A stretch of 46,243 bases of DNA from Thermus tenuipuniceus (GCF_002964845.1 NZ_KZ672964.1:3581-49823); one strand, 5' to 3'. Shown: positions 9,853 to 18,549, counted from the first letter of the stretch. Numbers and translations are program-made. Notes: generated by a model from the sequence alone, not told the origin.

Positions 9853-10405
9853 GGGGATAAACCACCACGTGCCTTTCCTCCCCCTCCCCCTGGCTTTCCG
9901 TGGTCACCTGGGGGTGGTTTTTGAGGAGGATGTGGATGATGCGCCTTTCCGAGGGACGCATGGGGGGGAGGTGGAGGGGTTCCTTGGTCATGGCCACGGT
10001 GAGGGCGGCCTCCTCAGCAAGCTTGCGGATCTTTTCCTCCTGGCGCTTGCGATAGCCAGCGGCGTCCAAGACCACGCGGTAGGCCCCGCCGAAGTGCTTG
10101 GCTAGCACCACCCCGGCCAGGTACTCCACGGCCTTTAGGGTGCGTCCCTCCTTGCCGATGAAGCGCCCCAGGTCCCCGCCCTTGACCTCCGCCTTGAGGA
10201 GGTTTCCCTCCTGGTGAATCTCCACGTAGTGGGCGGGGTCCAGGCGCAGCAAAAGGCCCACCAGGAAGCTCTCCAGCACCTCTTTGGGCCCCTTTTGCGT
10301 GGGGCCGGCCCTCCCGGCTTCTTTTAACTCCACTCCCAGCGGGGCTTCCTCCAGTATCCCCAGGTCGGAGAGGAGGTCGTCGATGCTCTTTTTCTTCTCG
10401 TCCAT
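9815..10405 (-). CDS. jag: Jag/KhpB-type RNA-binding protein (KH and R3H domains)
   Basis: This 196-residue RNA-binding protein is almost always next to yidC. It has a short acidic N-terminus, a KH domain with the loop GRFIGKEGRTL, and a C-terminal R3H domain around MRPSERRIIHILLKNHPQV. KhpB/Jag proteins in studied bacteria bind many RNAs, with KhpA, and influence division and envelope growth; a role in membrane-protein biogenesis is suggested by linkage only. The start is 9 nt after the yidC stop. The end overlaps prmC by 38 nt. Confidence 0.94.
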   Translation of the reverse strand: MDEKKKSIDDLLSDLGILEEAPLGVELKEAGRAGPTQKGPKEVLESFLVGLLLRLDPAHYVEIHQEGNLLKAEVKGGDLGRFIGKEGRTLKAVEYLAGVVLAKHFGGAYRVVLDAAGYRKRQEEKIRKLAEEAALTVAMTKEPLHLPPMRPSERRIIHILLKNHPQVTTESQGEGEERHVVVYPRDQAPSGIGKKA

Positions 10406-10414
10406 GCCCTCAGT

Positions 10415-11710
10415 TTACGCCGCCAGGGGCTTAAGGCTTTTGTTGATCAGCCATTGCTGCACCAGGCCGATGAGGTTGGAGAGCACCCAGTAGAGGGTCA
10501 CCCCCGAGGGGAACTGCAGGACCAGGAAGACGAAGATCAGGTTCATGAAGAGGCTTTGCCGGATGAGGTCCTTGTTCCCGTGGGCGGAAAGCCAGGTGGA
10601 GAGGAAGGTGGAGGCCACGTAGAGGGCGGGGAGGATGTAGAAGGGGTCGGGGAGGGCCAGGTCGGGGATCCAGAGGAGGCCCTGGCCGAATTCGTAGTTG
10701 GCGATCACCTTCCAGAGGATGAAGAGGATGGGCATCTGGATGAAAAGGGGCAGACAGCCGGCGGCGGGGTTTACCTTGTGCTCCTGGTAGAGCTTCATGG
10801 TGGCCTCCGCCCGCTTGTTGGGATCGTCCTTGTACTTCTCGTTGATCTTCTGGATGAGGGGCTGGAGGCGTTGCATCTCCGCCATGCTCTTGAACTGCTG
10901 GTGCATGAGGGGCCAAAGGAGGAGGCGCACCACCAGGGTCAAGAAGAGGATGGCCAGGCCCCAGCTACCCGTGTAGCGGAAGGCGGTCTCCATGAGCCAG
11001 AGGAGGCCCAAGGAGAGCTGGCCCCAGACGTTAGGGGTGAAGAGGCCGGGAAGGGAGAGAAGGCCCTCCACGTGGAAGCGAACCAGCTCGTTCTGGCCCC
11101 CGTAGACCTTCAGGGTTTCCCCGGGAGCCAGGGTAAGGGTGGCCTCCTTGCCCACCAGCTTGCCCGGTAAGGGCTCCTGGGCGAAGGCCACCAGGGCGTA
11201 GCCCGCCTTGGGCTTGGTCTGCCAGGCCAGGTAAACCAGCTGGCCCTCCCCGCTCGGGGTGGGTTCCTTTTGCCCTTGTAGGAGCACCTTGGGGCTTCCT
11301 TGGGCGGAAAGCCTCAGGGTGAGGGAGAAGTCGGCGCTGATCTGGACGGTGTACCGCCCCTTTTCGATGCGGTAGGTGAGGGTGCCCTCCTGGCCCTGGA
11401 AACGGGCCAGAAGGCGGCCATCCTCCACCCGGTACTCCGCTTTCTTTGGGGTAAAGCCCACCGGGGCCACCACGGGGCCGTTGCCGCTCAGGTTGGGAGC
11501 GCGGGTGTAGTCGTTGAAGGCCGTGCCCTTGTAGGTCTTCACGTACCAGCCCACCACCTGGCCCTTCTGGTCAAAGGCCAGGTCCATGAGGTTGGTGACG
11601 GCGATCTTCTCCGGCACCCTGTCCCCGTTTACGTCCTGGTCCTTGAAGCCCGCCTCGAGGGCCAGGGCGCTCAGGCCCAGCAGGAAAAGGAGGGGTAAAA
11701 GCCTCTTCAT
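10415..11710 (-). CDS. yidC: Membrane protein insertase YidC (with periplasmic domain)
   Basis: This 431-residue insertase of the YidC/Oxa1/Alb3 family inserts membrane proteins alone or with SecYEG. An N-terminal signal/anchor ([17 protein letters not shown]) is followed by a beta-rich periplasmic P1-type domain (about 25-215). The conserved Oxa1 core comes next: hydrophobic helices with the groove Arg in [13 protein letters not shown], the cytoplasmic hairpin ([18 protein letters not shown]), the [18 protein letters not shown] helix and [14 protein letters not shown]. It starts with ATGA overlapping the yidD stop, so it is translationally coupled. Confidence 0.97.
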   Translation of the reverse strand: MKRLLPLLFLLGLSALALEAGFKDQDVNGDRVPEKIAVTNLMDLAFDQKGQVVGWYVKTYKGTAFNDYTRAPNLSGNGPVVAPVGFTPKKAEYRVEDGRLLARFQGQEGTLTYRIEKGRYTVQISADFSLTLRLSAQGSPKVLLQGQKEPTPSGEGQLVYLAWQTKPKAGYALVAFAQEPLPGKLVGKEATLTLAPGETLKVYGGQNELVRFHVEGLLSLPGLFTPNVWGQLSLGLLWLMETAFRYTGSWGLAILFLTLVVRLLLWPLMHQQFKSMAEMQRLQPLIQKINEKYKDDPNKRAEATMKLYQEHKVNPAAGCLPLFIQMPILFILWKVIANYEFGQGLLWIPDLALPDPFYILPALYVASTFLSTWLSAHGNKDLIRQSLFMNLIFVFLVLQFPSGVTLYWVLSNLIGLVQQWLINKSLKPLAA

Positions 11711-11964
11711 CGTGTCTCCTTGTGGGTCTTAACGGTTCTCCTGGGTGGGAAGACCAGGGGCACCGGGTCCAGCCCCCCGGGGTGCAAGGGATGGCATTTC
11801 AGGATGCGCCTTGCCGCCAGGTAGGTACCCCATAGGGCCCCGTGGCGCTCCAGGGCCTCGAGGGCGTAAGCGGAACAGGTGGGGTGAAAGCGGCAGGTCT
11901 TAGGTTTTAGGGGGGAGATGAACCTGCGGTATGCCTTGACCAGAAGGATCAGTAAGCCGCGCAC
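11707..11964 (-). CDS. yidD: Membrane protein insertion efficiency factor YidD
   Basis: This 85-residue protein begins [20 protein letters not shown] and carries the YidD signature: [24 protein letters not shown] and HPGGLDPVP. YidD proteins sit at the inner membrane through an amphipathic N-terminus and assist YidC-dependent insertion. GTG 11964 is chosen because the family's first residues follow it directly; longer frames upstream are rnpA read out of frame. It lies 5 nt after the rnpA stop and overlaps yidC by 4 nt. Confidence 0.95.
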   Translation of the reverse strand: MRGLLILLVKAYRRFISPLKPKTCRFHPTCSAYALEALERHGALWGTYLAARRILKCHPLHPGGLDPVPLVFPPRRTVKTHKETR

Positions 11965-11969
11965 GCTGC

Positions 11970-12458
11970 CTATTGTATCAGCCCGCTCTTCTTGAGGGCG
12001 CGGATGAGGTCTTGGAAGAGCTCGGCGTAGGTGGCCTCCCGGGCCTCGGGGCTTGCGATCACCAGGAGGTGGGCCTTGGGGAGGTGGAGGCGGCGGAGGA
12101 TCTCCCTTAGGCGGCGCTTGATGCGGTTGCGCACCACCGCTTTGCCCACCTTCTTGGACACCACGATCCCCACCCTGAGCTCGGGGGCGGGGAGCCACTT
12201 AACGTTCAAAAAACGGCCCCGCCCCATGCGTCCTTGGCGGAGCCTTTGGAATGCCCGGTCGCCCTTTAGGGAAAGGAGTTTACCCCCCGCCGCAGGGGGG
12301 GGTTGGCTCAGGCGTTCACCCTGGGGGTGAGGCGCCAGCGGCCCTTCTGCCTTCTCCGCTTCAACACCTTCCTGCCGCCTGGGGTCCTCATGCGGGCCCG
12401 GAAGCCGTGGGTCTTGGCCCGCTTCCTCCGGTTGGGTTGCCAGGTCCTTTTCATCCAT
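11970..12458 (-). CDS. rnpA: RNase P protein component with N-terminal extension overlapping rpmH
   Basis: This 162-residue protein subunit of RNase P assists the catalytic RNA in trimming tRNA 5' ends. The conventional domain starts near residue 62 ([12 protein letters not shown]) and holds the RNR motif [12 protein letters not shown] (about 108-119). The first 60 residues are a Gln/Pro/Glu-rich extension. Its reading frame runs through the whole of rpmH in a different frame. The ATG at 12458 lies 4 nt before the rpmH ATG (sequence ATGGATG) and both share one GGGAGGG Shine-Dalgarno. This is the arrangement described for Thermus strains. Which residues of the extension matter cannot be judged from sequence. 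Confidence 0.93.
   Translation of the reverse strand: MDEKDLATQPEEAGQDPRLPGPHEDPRRQEGVEAEKAEGPLAPHPQGERLSQPPPAAGGKLLSLKGDRAFQRLRQGRMGRGRFLNVKWLPAPELRVGIVVSKKVGKAVVRNRIKRRLREILRRLHLPKAHLLVIASPEAREATYAELFQDLIRALKKSGLIQ
12308..12454 (-). CDS. rpmH: 50S ribosomal protein L34, nested inside rnpA
   Basis: This 48-residue basic ribosomal protein opens [20 protein letters not shown] and continues with [11 protein letters not shown] and a [11 protein letters not shown] tail, a textbook L34. It lies entirely within rnpA, in the +2 frame relative to it, with start codons 4 nt apart. The shared Shine-Dalgarno (GGGAGGG, 12463-12469) is 8 nt from one start and 12 nt from the other. A promoter with an extended -10 box is about 40 nt upstream. 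No dnaA gene adjoins it, unlike in many bacteria. Confidence 0.98.
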   Translation of the reverse strand: MKRTWQPNRRKRAKTHGFRARMRTPGGRKVLKRRRQKGRWRLTPRVNA

Positions 12459-12495
12459 TTCCCTCCCTGGGGCTTTGGCCCCCAATACCTTAAAG

Positions 12496-12504
12496 AGTGT
12501 AGCA
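12496..12504 (-). promoter_or_regulatory. Extended -10 promoter of the rpmH/rnpA operon
   Basis: On the minus strand TGCTACACT gives a TACACT -10 with the extended TG. Start of transcription near 12489 would leave a leader of about 30 nt containing GGGAGGG before the paired start codons. The -35 is poor. Confidence 0.5.
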
Positions 12505-12556
12505 TAAGAAGGGCTATACAGGGTCTAACGGTTTTTTACACCCTGGCAAGAGAGCG

Positions 12557-12586
12557 TTGACATCCGTTTTGCCTTCCCCTTATACT
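12557..12586 (+). promoter_or_regulatory. Sigma-A promoter of the liv/acyl-CoA synthetase operon
   Basis: TTGACA (12557-12562) and TATACT (12581-12586) are separated by 18 nt, close to the consensus housekeeping promoter. A leader of about 25 nt carries GGGAGGAGGT before the GTG at 12618. It is the best -35/-10 match in the window. Confidence 0.75.
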
Positions 12587-12617
12587 TCTCCCCAAACGGC
12601 TGTTAGGGAGGAGGTCC

Positions 12618-13379
12618 GTGGCCCAGCTTTTGGTGGAGAACATCACCCTAACCTTTGGCGGCGTGGCTGCTCTTTCGTCGGTTTCCCTGGCGGTGGAAGA
12701 GGGGGAGCTGGTTTCCGTCATCGGTCCCAACGGGGCGGGGAAGACCAGCCTTTTAAACTGCATATCGGGCTTCTACCACCCCCAGCGAGGTCGCATCCTC
12801 TTTGAGGGGCACGAGATCACCCGCGCAAGCCCCCATGAGGTGACCCGTCTGGGCATCGCCCGCGCCTTCCAGAACATAGAGCTATTCTCTGGTCTCACGG
12901 TGCTGGAAAACCTCATGCTGGCCCGGCACACCCACCTGGGCTACAACCTTGTCCAGGCCGGGGTCTTTTACGGCAAGGCTTTTGCCAAGGAGGTGGAAAA
13001 CCGCCGGGTGGTGGAGGAGGTCATCGACTTCATGGAGCTGGAACCCTATCGCAAGGCCTTGGTGGGGAACCTCCCCTACGGGGTCAGGAAGCGGGTGGAG
13101 GTGGCCCGGGCCCTTTCCCTTTCCCCCAAGCTCCTTCTTCTGGATGAGCCCATGGCGGGGATGACCCTCGAGGAGAAGGAGGACATGGTCCGCTTCATCC
13201 TGGAGATCCGGGCCCAGGGCACCACGGTGATCCTCATCGAGCACGACCTGGGAGTAGTTATGGACATCTCTGACCGGGTGTATGTGCTGGACTTCGGCCA
13301 GGTGATCGCCGAGGGAGTGCCGGAGGAAGTGGCCAGGAATCCCCGGGTCCAGGAGGCCTACCTAGGGGTGGAGGCATGA
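12618..13379 (+). CDS. livG: Branched-chain-type ABC transporter ATPase LivG
   Basis: This 253-residue ATPase is one of the two of a HAAT-family importer. Walker A is GPNGAGKTS (36-44), followed by the LivG-type region IARAFQNIELFSGLTVLENL. The signature is the LivG-style LPYGVRKRVEVARAL, Walker B is LLLLDEPMAGMT and the switch His is in LIEHDLGVVMDI. GTG 12618 follows a strong GGGAGGAGG. The stop overlaps the acyl-CoA synthetase start (ATGA). It heads a six-gene operon. Confidence 0.94.
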   Translation: MAQLLVENITLTFGGVAALSSVSLAVEEGELVSVIGPNGAGKTSLLNCISGFYHPQRGRILFEGHEITRASPHEVTRLGIARAFQNIELFSGLTVLENLMLARHTHLGYNLVQAGVFYGKAFAKEVENRRVVEEVIDFMELEPYRKALVGNLPYGVRKRVEVARALSLSPKLLLLDEPMAGMTLEEKEDMVRFILEIRAQGTTVILIEHDLGVVMDISDRVYVLDFGQVIAEGVPEEVARNPRVQEAYLGVEA

Positions 13380-15310
13380 AGGTCCTAAGGCCCTCCTACG
13401 AGATGAAGCGCTACACCCTGCCCCAGCTTCTGCGCCTCAGGGCGGAGCAGGAGGGGGACAGGGTGGCCTTGAGGGAAAAGGACTACGGGATCTGGAACGA
13501 GATCACCTATGCGGAGTACTACGAGAGGGTCCTCCTCTTCGCTCACGGCCTCCTCTCCTTGGGATTCGAACCGGGGGAGAGGCTGGCCATCATCGCCGAC
13601 AACATCCCGGAGTGGCTCTATGCGGAACTCGGCGCCCAGGCGGTCCGGGGGATCAGCGTGGGGGTTTATCAAAGCAGCCTTCCCGCCGAGATCGCCTACA
13701 TGCTTCAGTACACGGGGGCCAGCTTCGTGCTCGCCGAGGACCAGGAGCAGGTGGACAAGCTCTACGAGATCCGAAGCGAGATCCCAAAGGTCCGCCACGT
13801 GATCTACGAGGATCCCAAGGGCATGCGGGGCTACCGGGACCCCTGGCTCCTTTCCTTTGAGGAGGTGCTGGAGTGGGGCCGGGAGCACCGGAGGAAACAC
13901 CCCGAGGCCGTGGAAAAACTCCTCCTCGAGGCGAGCCCCGAGGAGGTTTGCCACCTTTCCTCCACCTCCGGCACCACGGGAAGGCCCAAGGCGGCCATGC
14001 TCCGCCACCGCAACCTCATCCACATGGGGGTGGCCCTGCAGGAGGTGGACCCCCTCTTGCCCACGGACGATTACCTCTCCTTCCTTCCCCTGGCCTGGAT
14101 CGGGGAGCAGATGATGTCGGTGGCCATGGCCCTCACCGGAGGCTTCGCCGTGAACTTCCCCGAGGCGGTGGAAACCGCCCTGCAGGACCTAAAGGAGATC
14201 GGCCCCCATGTGATGTTCAGCCCTCCCAGGGTCTGGGAGAGCATCCAAAGCAACATCTGGGTGCGCATGTCGGAGTCCTATGCCTTCAACCGCTTCGTGT
14301 ACGAGAGGCTTTTGAGGATAGGCTACCGTGCGGCGGACTACCGCATGCGGGGGAAGCCCATGCCTCTTGGGCTACGCCTGGCCTACTGGCTGGCGGACCA
14401 GGTGCTCTTCAGACCCTTGCGGGACCAGCTGGGCTTTTTGCGCCTGAGGCGGGCTTATACGGGGGGTGCTGCCCTGGGCCCCGATGTCTTCCGCTTCTTC
14501 CACGCCATCGGGGTAAACCTGAAGCAGATCTACGGCCAGACCGAGATCATCGGCATCGCCTTCGTCCACCGGGATGGGGATGTGCGTCACGATACCGTGG
14601 GCCTGCCCATCCCCGGCACCGAGGTCCGCATCAGCGAGGAGGGGGAGATCCTCTGCCGCTCCGATGCGGTCTGCGCCGGGTACTGGGAGCGCCCCGAGGC
14701 CACGGCGGAAACCTTCCGGGATGGCTGGCTTCACACGGGGGACGCCGGCTACCTCACGGAGGAGGGACACCTGGTGGTCATCGACCGGCTTTCCGACGTG
14801 ATGCGCACGGAGAAGGGCACGGTCTTCAGCCCCCAGTTCGTGGAGAACAAGCTGAAGTTCTCCCCTTACATCAAGGAAGCGGTGGTCTTCGGGGACCGCA
14901 AGCCCTATTTGGGGGCCTTCATCAACATAGATCCCCAGACGGTGGGCAAGTGGGCGGAGGACCGGGGGCTGGCCTACACCACCTACCTGGACCTCTCCTT
15001 GAAGCCCGAGGTGGCCGAACTCGTCCGCAAAGAGGTGGAGAAGGTGAACCAGGAGCTTCCCGAGGACCTCAAGATCCGGCGCTTTGTCCTGCTCTACAAA
15101 CTTCTGGATGCCGACGATGAGGAGCTCACCCGCACCGGCAAGGTGCGCCGGGGCCTCATCGCCAAGAAGTACGCTCCCTTGGTGGAGGCCTTGTACTCCC
15201 GGGCCGAGGCGGTGGAGGTGGAGGCGGAATACCGCTACCAGGATGGGACCGTCCAGCGGGTGCGGGCCCAGGTGCCGGTCTTGGACCTAAGGGAGGAGGT
15301 GGTGGCGTGA
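13376..15310 (+). CDS. AMP-dependent long-chain acyl-CoA synthetase type ligase within the transporter operon
   Basis: This 644-residue ANL-superfamily enzyme activates a carboxylic acid to acyl-AMP and then acyl-CoA. The P-loop A3 motif STSGTTGRPKAAM is near 195-207, A5 is YGQTEIIG, A7/A8 is WLHTGDAGYL through DRLSDVM, and the A10 lysine is in TRTGKVRRG (about 588). Length and the insertion between A3 and A5 fit the FAA1-like (COG1022) long-chain group rather than acetyl-CoA synthetases. ATGA and GTGA overlaps to livG and livH show it belongs to the operon, so its substrate is probably what the transporter imports. The exact acid (fatty, aromatic or other) cannot be read from sequence. Confidence 0.92.
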   Translation: MKVLRPSYEMKRYTLPQLLRLRAEQEGDRVALREKDYGIWNEITYAEYYERVLLFAHGLLSLGFEPGERLAIIADNIPEWLYAELGAQAVRGISVGVYQSSLPAEIAYMLQYTGASFVLAEDQEQVDKLYEIRSEIPKVRHVIYEDPKGMRGYRDPWLLSFEEVLEWGREHRRKHPEAVEKLLLEASPEEVCHLSSTSGTTGRPKAAMLRHRNLIHMGVALQEVDPLLPTDDYLSFLPLAWIGEQMMSVAMALTGGFAVNFPEAVETALQDLKEIGPHVMFSPPRVWESIQSNIWVRMSESYAFNRFVYERLLRIGYRAADYRMRGKPMPLGLRLAYWLADQVLFRPLRDQLGFLRLRRAYTGGAALGPDVFRFFHAIGVNLKQIYGQTEIIGIAFVHRDGDVRHDTVGLPIPGTEVRISEEGEILCRSDAVCAGYWERPEATAETFRDGWLHTGDAGYLTEEGHLVVIDRLSDVMRTEKGTVFSPQFVENKLKFSPYIKEAVVFGDRKPYLGAFINIDPQTVGKWAEDRGLAYTTYLDLSLKPEVAELVRKEVEKVNQELPEDLKIRRFVLLYKLLDADDEELTRTGKVRRGLIAKKYAPLVEALYSRAEAVEVEAEYRYQDGTVQRVRAQVPVLDLREEVVA

Positions 15311-16200
15311 GCTTCCTCTTGCAGCTCCTCTTTTCTGGCATTGTCCTGGGCTTGGTCTACGCCCTGGCGGCCCTGGGCTTCGTCCTCATCTACAAGGCCA
15401 GCCGGGTGGTGAACTTCGCCCAAGGGCAGTTCATCGCCATAGGGGCCTTTTTGGCCTACTGGGCCATGGTGTCCCTGGGGGCACCCTTCCTCCTGGCGGC
15501 CGCCTTAGCCCTGGCCCTGACTGCCCTTTTGGGCTTTGGGGTGGAGCGGGTTTTCCTCAAGCGCCTGGTGGGCCAGCCCATCATCTCGGTCATCATGGCC
15601 ACCATTGGCTTGGCCTCCCTGCTGGACGGCCTCATCCACCTCACCCCCTATGGGGCGGGGAACTTTAGCTATCCCAGCTTCCTTCCCGCAGGAGGGGTGA
15701 CGCTTCTTGGGGTGCAGATCTCCTATGCCCAGCTTTTGGCCATGGGCTTCACCCTGCTCTTTCTCCTGGCCTTCACCTGGTTCTTCCAGCGTTCCACCTT
15801 GGGCGTGGCCATGCGCAGCGTGGCCGACGACCAGATGGCGGCCATGAGCCTAGGCGTATCCGTGGAGAAGGTGTTCGCCCTGGCCTGGGCGGCGGCGGGG
15901 CTTACGGCGGCGGCCGCAGGGATAGTGGTGGGGACCATCTCTGGCCTTAACCTGGATGGCCTGGTGCACATCGGCCTTCGGGTTTTTCCCGTGGTGATCT
16001 TGGGGGGACTGGATTCCATCCCGGGGGCGGTGGTGGCGGGGATCCTCATCGGGGTCTTGGAAAACCTGGCCGCAGGCTTCCTGGACCCCTTTATACCCGG
16101 CGGGGGTACTCGGGATGTCTTCCCCTTCCTGGTTTTGCTCTTGGTCCTTTGGTTCAAGCCCCATGGTCTTTTTGGTACGGAGGAGATTGAGCGCGTATGA
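15307..16200 (+). CDS. livH: Branched-chain-type ABC transporter permease LivH
   Basis: This 297-residue inner-membrane permease is of the LivH type. Strongly hydrophobic helices cover the length. Family features include GLVYALAALGFVLIYKASRV near the N-terminus, NFAQGQFIAIGAF, the EVERVFLKRL-like GVERVFLKRL, and the C-terminal coupling region with ILGGLDSIPGAVVAGILIGV. The GTG start overlaps the synthetase stop (GTGA) and the stop overlaps livM (ATGA). Confidence 0.95.
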   Translation: MSFLLQLLFSGIVLGLVYALAALGFVLIYKASRVVNFAQGQFIAIGAFLAYWAMVSLGAPFLLAAALALALTALLGFGVERVFLKRLVGQPIISVIMATIGLASLLDGLIHLTPYGAGNFSYPSFLPAGGVTLLGVQISYAQLLAMGFTLLFLLAFTWFFQRSTLGVAMRSVADDQMAAMSLGVSVEKVFALAWAAAGLTAAAAGIVVGTISGLNLDGLVHIGLRVFPVVILGGLDSIPGAVVAGILIGVLENLAAGFLDPFIPGGGTRDVFPFLVLLLVLWFKPHGLFGTEEIERV

Positions 16201-17264
16201 GAAACCCCTGGGCCCAGACTGGAAACTACCGCACCTCGTACCAACAGGACACCAGCATCTTTGCCACCCATCGGGAGCTGGTTTCCCTTCTTCTCTTCCT
16301 GGGCTTTCTTCTGGTTCTACCCCTCTTCCTCTCCCGCACGCAGGTCTTCATCCTGGACCTGATCCTGGTGTACAGCATCGCGGTTTTGGGGCTGAACATC
16401 ACCACCGGCTACGCCGGCCTCATCAACATCGGCCAGGCGGCCTTCATGGGGGTGGGGGCGTATACCGCGGCCCTTTTGGCCCCTCAGGGGCTCCCCTTCT
16501 GGCTGGTCATCCCGCTTGGGGGTTTGGTAGCGGCTCTTTTTGGCTACCTGGTGGGCATCCCCAGCCTGCGGGTCAAGCACCTTTACCTGGCCCTGGCTAC
16601 CTTAGCCTTCCAGGTGGTCTTTGAGTGGATCGTGGGGCACCTGCCCCTCCTGAAGCAGGGCGGGGCCATGGACATGCCCCGGGCCAGCTTTTTGGGATAC
16701 GAGGCAGGCTTTCGCAACCACTTCCACTTCTGGTACTACGTTTCCCTGGTGGTTTTGGTCCTTCTTGCGGTCTTCTTCCGCAACCTCCTGCGCACCCGCT
16801 ACGGGAGGGCTTTGGTGGCGGTGAGGGACAACGACCGGGCTGCGGACGCCATGGGCATGGACCCAGGGCGCACCAAGCTCTTCGCCTTTGCCCTGGGGGC
16901 CTTTTACGCCGGGGTGGCGGGGGTGCTTTACGCCTACCTTTCCCGGGCCGTGGTCATAGAGGACTACACCTTTGCGGTTTCCATCAAGCTTTTGGCCATG
17001 GCCATCGTGGGAGGGTTGGGTACCCTGGTGGGGAGTTTTCTGGGTCCGGTTTTCCTGGAGCTCTTGGATGTGAACATGGAGGCGCTTTCCAACCTCATCA
17101 AGGCCCTGGGCTTCAGCGTGGCCGGGGTGGATGTGGCCAGCGCCTTAAGGCCCTTGGCCTTCGGTCTCATCATCGTGCTCTTCCTGATGTTTGAGCCCAG
17201 GGGGCTTTACAACTGGTGGCGGATCGTGCGAAGCTACTTCCGCACCTGGCCCTTCAAGTACTAG
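16197..17264 (+). CDS. livM: Branched-chain-type ABC transporter permease LivM
   Basis: This 355-residue permease is the partner of LivH. A polar cytosolic segment of about 27 residues (NYRTSYQQDTSIF) precedes the first helix; I associate this with Liv systems linked to acyl-CoA ligases. LivM hallmarks are LNITTGYAGLINIGQAAFMG, IPSLRVKHLYLALATLAF, VRDNDRAADAMGMD and GGLGTLVGSFLGPV. The ATG overlaps the livH stop by 4 nt. It is followed by a hairpin and then the binding-protein gene. Confidence 0.95.
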   Translation: MRNPWAQTGNYRTSYQQDTSIFATHRELVSLLLFLGFLLVLPLFLSRTQVFILDLILVYSIAVLGLNITTGYAGLINIGQAAFMGVGAYTAALLAPQGLPFWLVIPLGGLVAALFGYLVGIPSLRVKHLYLALATLAFQVVFEWIVGHLPLLKQGGAMDMPRASFLGYEAGFRNHFHFWYYVSLVVLVLLAVFFRNLLRTRYGRALVAVRDNDRAADAMGMDPGRTKLFAFALGAFYAGVAGVLYAYLSRAVVIEDYTFAVSIKLLAMAIVGGLGTLVGSFLGPVFLELLDVNMEALSNLIKALGFSVAGVDVASALRPLAFGLIIVLFLMFEPRGLYNWWRIVRSYFRTWPFKY

Positions 17265-17265
17265 G

Positions 17266-17285
17266 CAACCCCCCTTATGGGGTTG
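17266..17285 (+). promoter_or_regulatory. Intercistronic hairpin between livM and the binding-protein gene
   Basis: CAACCCC (17266-17272) and GGGGTTG (17279-17285) form a perfect 7-bp stem with a 6-nt loop, directly after the livM stop. No U-run follows; a GGGAGGTGAGG ribosome-binding site does. It may protect or process the downstream transcript. Confidence 0.5.
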
Positions 17286-17304
17286 GCAATGGGAGGTGAG
17301 GCAG

Positions 17305-18507
17305 ATGCGAAAACTCTGGTTCAGTCTACTGGCGACAGCGGGGCTGGCCTTGGGCCAGCAGCAGGTGACCATCCTGTGGTCGGGGGCCATCACCGGCCCC
17401 ACCTCGGATGCGGGGGCTCCTTACGGGGCCGCGGTGGAGGATTACTGCAAGTACGCCAACGAGAAGAAGCTGATCCCCGGGGTGGTCCTGAACTGTCTGG
17501 TGCGGGACGACCAGTACAACAACGCCAACACCCAGCGCTTCTTTGAGGAGGCTTTGGACCGCTTCAAGATCCCCGTGTTCCTTTCCTACGCCACCGGGGC
17601 CAACCTGCAACTCAAGTCCCTGATCCAGGAGGTGAAGGTACCCACGATCCCCGCTTCCATGCACGTGGAACTCATCGACCCCCCCAACAACGACTACTTC
17701 TTCATTCCCACCTCCACCTACTCCGAGCAGGTGGTGGCCCTTTTGGAGTACATCGCCAAGCAGAAGAAGGGGGCTAAGGTGGCCTTGGTGGTGCATCCCT
17801 CTCCCTTCGGCCGGGCCCCGGTGGCCGATGCTCGGAAGGCGGCAGCCCAGCTGGGGCTCCAGATTGTGGATGTTCAAGAGGTGGGGGCGGGCAACCTGGA
17901 CAACACCGCCCTCCTGAAGCGCTTTGAGGCGGCGGGGGTGGAGTACATTGTTCACCAGAACGTGGCTGGCCCCGTGGCCAACATCCTGAAGGACGCCAAG
18001 CGCCTGGGGCTGGACAAGAAGATGAAGCAACTGGGGGCCCACTACACCGGGGGGCCAGACCTCATCAACCTGGCAGGGGACGCGGCGGAGGGCTTCTTGT
18101 GGGCCACCAGCTTCTACATGTTCCACGAGGACGCCCCGGGTATCCGCTTGCAGAAGGAGCTTGGGCAGAAGTACGGGCGGCCGCAGGCCATCGTGGAGAG
18201 CGTGAACTACACCAACGGCATGCTGGCCACCGCCATTGCGGTGGAGGCCATGCGCCGGGCCCAGGAGCGGTTCAAGCGGATCACGGGGGAGACCGTGTAC
18301 CAGGCCCTCATCGGCATGAACGGTCCCAACGCCTTTAAGCCCGGCTTTGCCGTTTCTACCAAGCAGGGCATTGAGATCGACTTCACCAAGAGCGAGCACA
18401 CGGGGGCGGAGGGCTTGCGGATCCTCGAGGCCAAGGGGGGCCGCTTCATCCCCGTGACCGAGCCCTTCACCTCGGCCCTCTTCCGCAAGGTGCACTACGG
18501 GAAGTAA
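17305..18507 (+). CDS. Periplasmic substrate-binding protein of the liv-type transporter (Peripla_BP_6)
   Basis: This 400-residue secreted binding protein has a signal peptide at MRKLWFSLLATAGLALGQQQ with no lipobox Cys. The mature protein opens VTILWSGAITGPTSDAGAPY, the usual ligand-binding first lobe of LivJ/LivK-like proteins. Two cysteines (in EDYCKYAN and VLNCLVRDD) fall within 20 residues of each other and could form a disulfide. ATG 17305 is chosen because the signal peptide starts there after GGGAGGTGAGG; the in-frame extension to 17191 overlaps livM. Hairpins on both sides suggest expression separate from the permeases. The ligand is unknown. Confidence 0.94.
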   Translation: MRKLWFSLLATAGLALGQQQVTILWSGAITGPTSDAGAPYGAAVEDYCKYANEKKLIPGVVLNCLVRDDQYNNANTQRFFEEALDRFKIPVFLSYATGANLQLKSLIQEVKVPTIPASMHVELIDPPNNDYFFIPTSTYSEQVVALLEYIAKQKKGAKVALVVHPSPFGRAPVADARKAAAQLGLQIVDVQEVGAGNLDNTALLKRFEAAGVEYIVHQNVAGPVANILKDAKRLGLDKKMKQLGAHYTGGPDLINLAGDAAEGFLWATSFYMFHEDAPGIRLQKELGQKYGRPQAIVESVNYTNGMLATAIAVEAMRRAQERFKRITGETVYQALIGMNGPNAFKPGFAVSTKQGIEIDFTKSEHTGAEGLRILEAKGGRFIPVTEPFTSALFRKVHYGK

Positions 18508-18514
18508 GCCTTCT

Positions 18515-18537
18515 GGCCCGGGGCTTGCCCCCGGGCC
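18515..18537 (+). terminator. Terminator-like hairpin between the binding-protein gene and livF
   Basis: GGCCCGGGG (18515-18523) pairs perfectly with CCCCGGGCC (18529-18537) around a 5-nt loop and is followed by TTCTTCT. It lies inside the operon, 12 nt before livF, so it probably acts as a partial terminator or 3'-end stabiliser that lowers livF relative to the binding protein. Confidence 0.65.
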
Positions 18538-18549
18538 TTCTTCTACGCC

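Noticed and set aside
13563..13572. GATTCGAACC, resembling a tRNA T-arm
   Set aside because: It lies within the acyl-CoA synthetase coding sequence (residues SLGFEPGE) and no acceptor, anticodon or D arms can be built around it.
17191..17304. N-terminal extension of the binding protein
   Set aside because: It overlaps the end of livM, lacks signal-peptide character, and a Shine-Dalgarno plus signal peptide mark ATG 17305.
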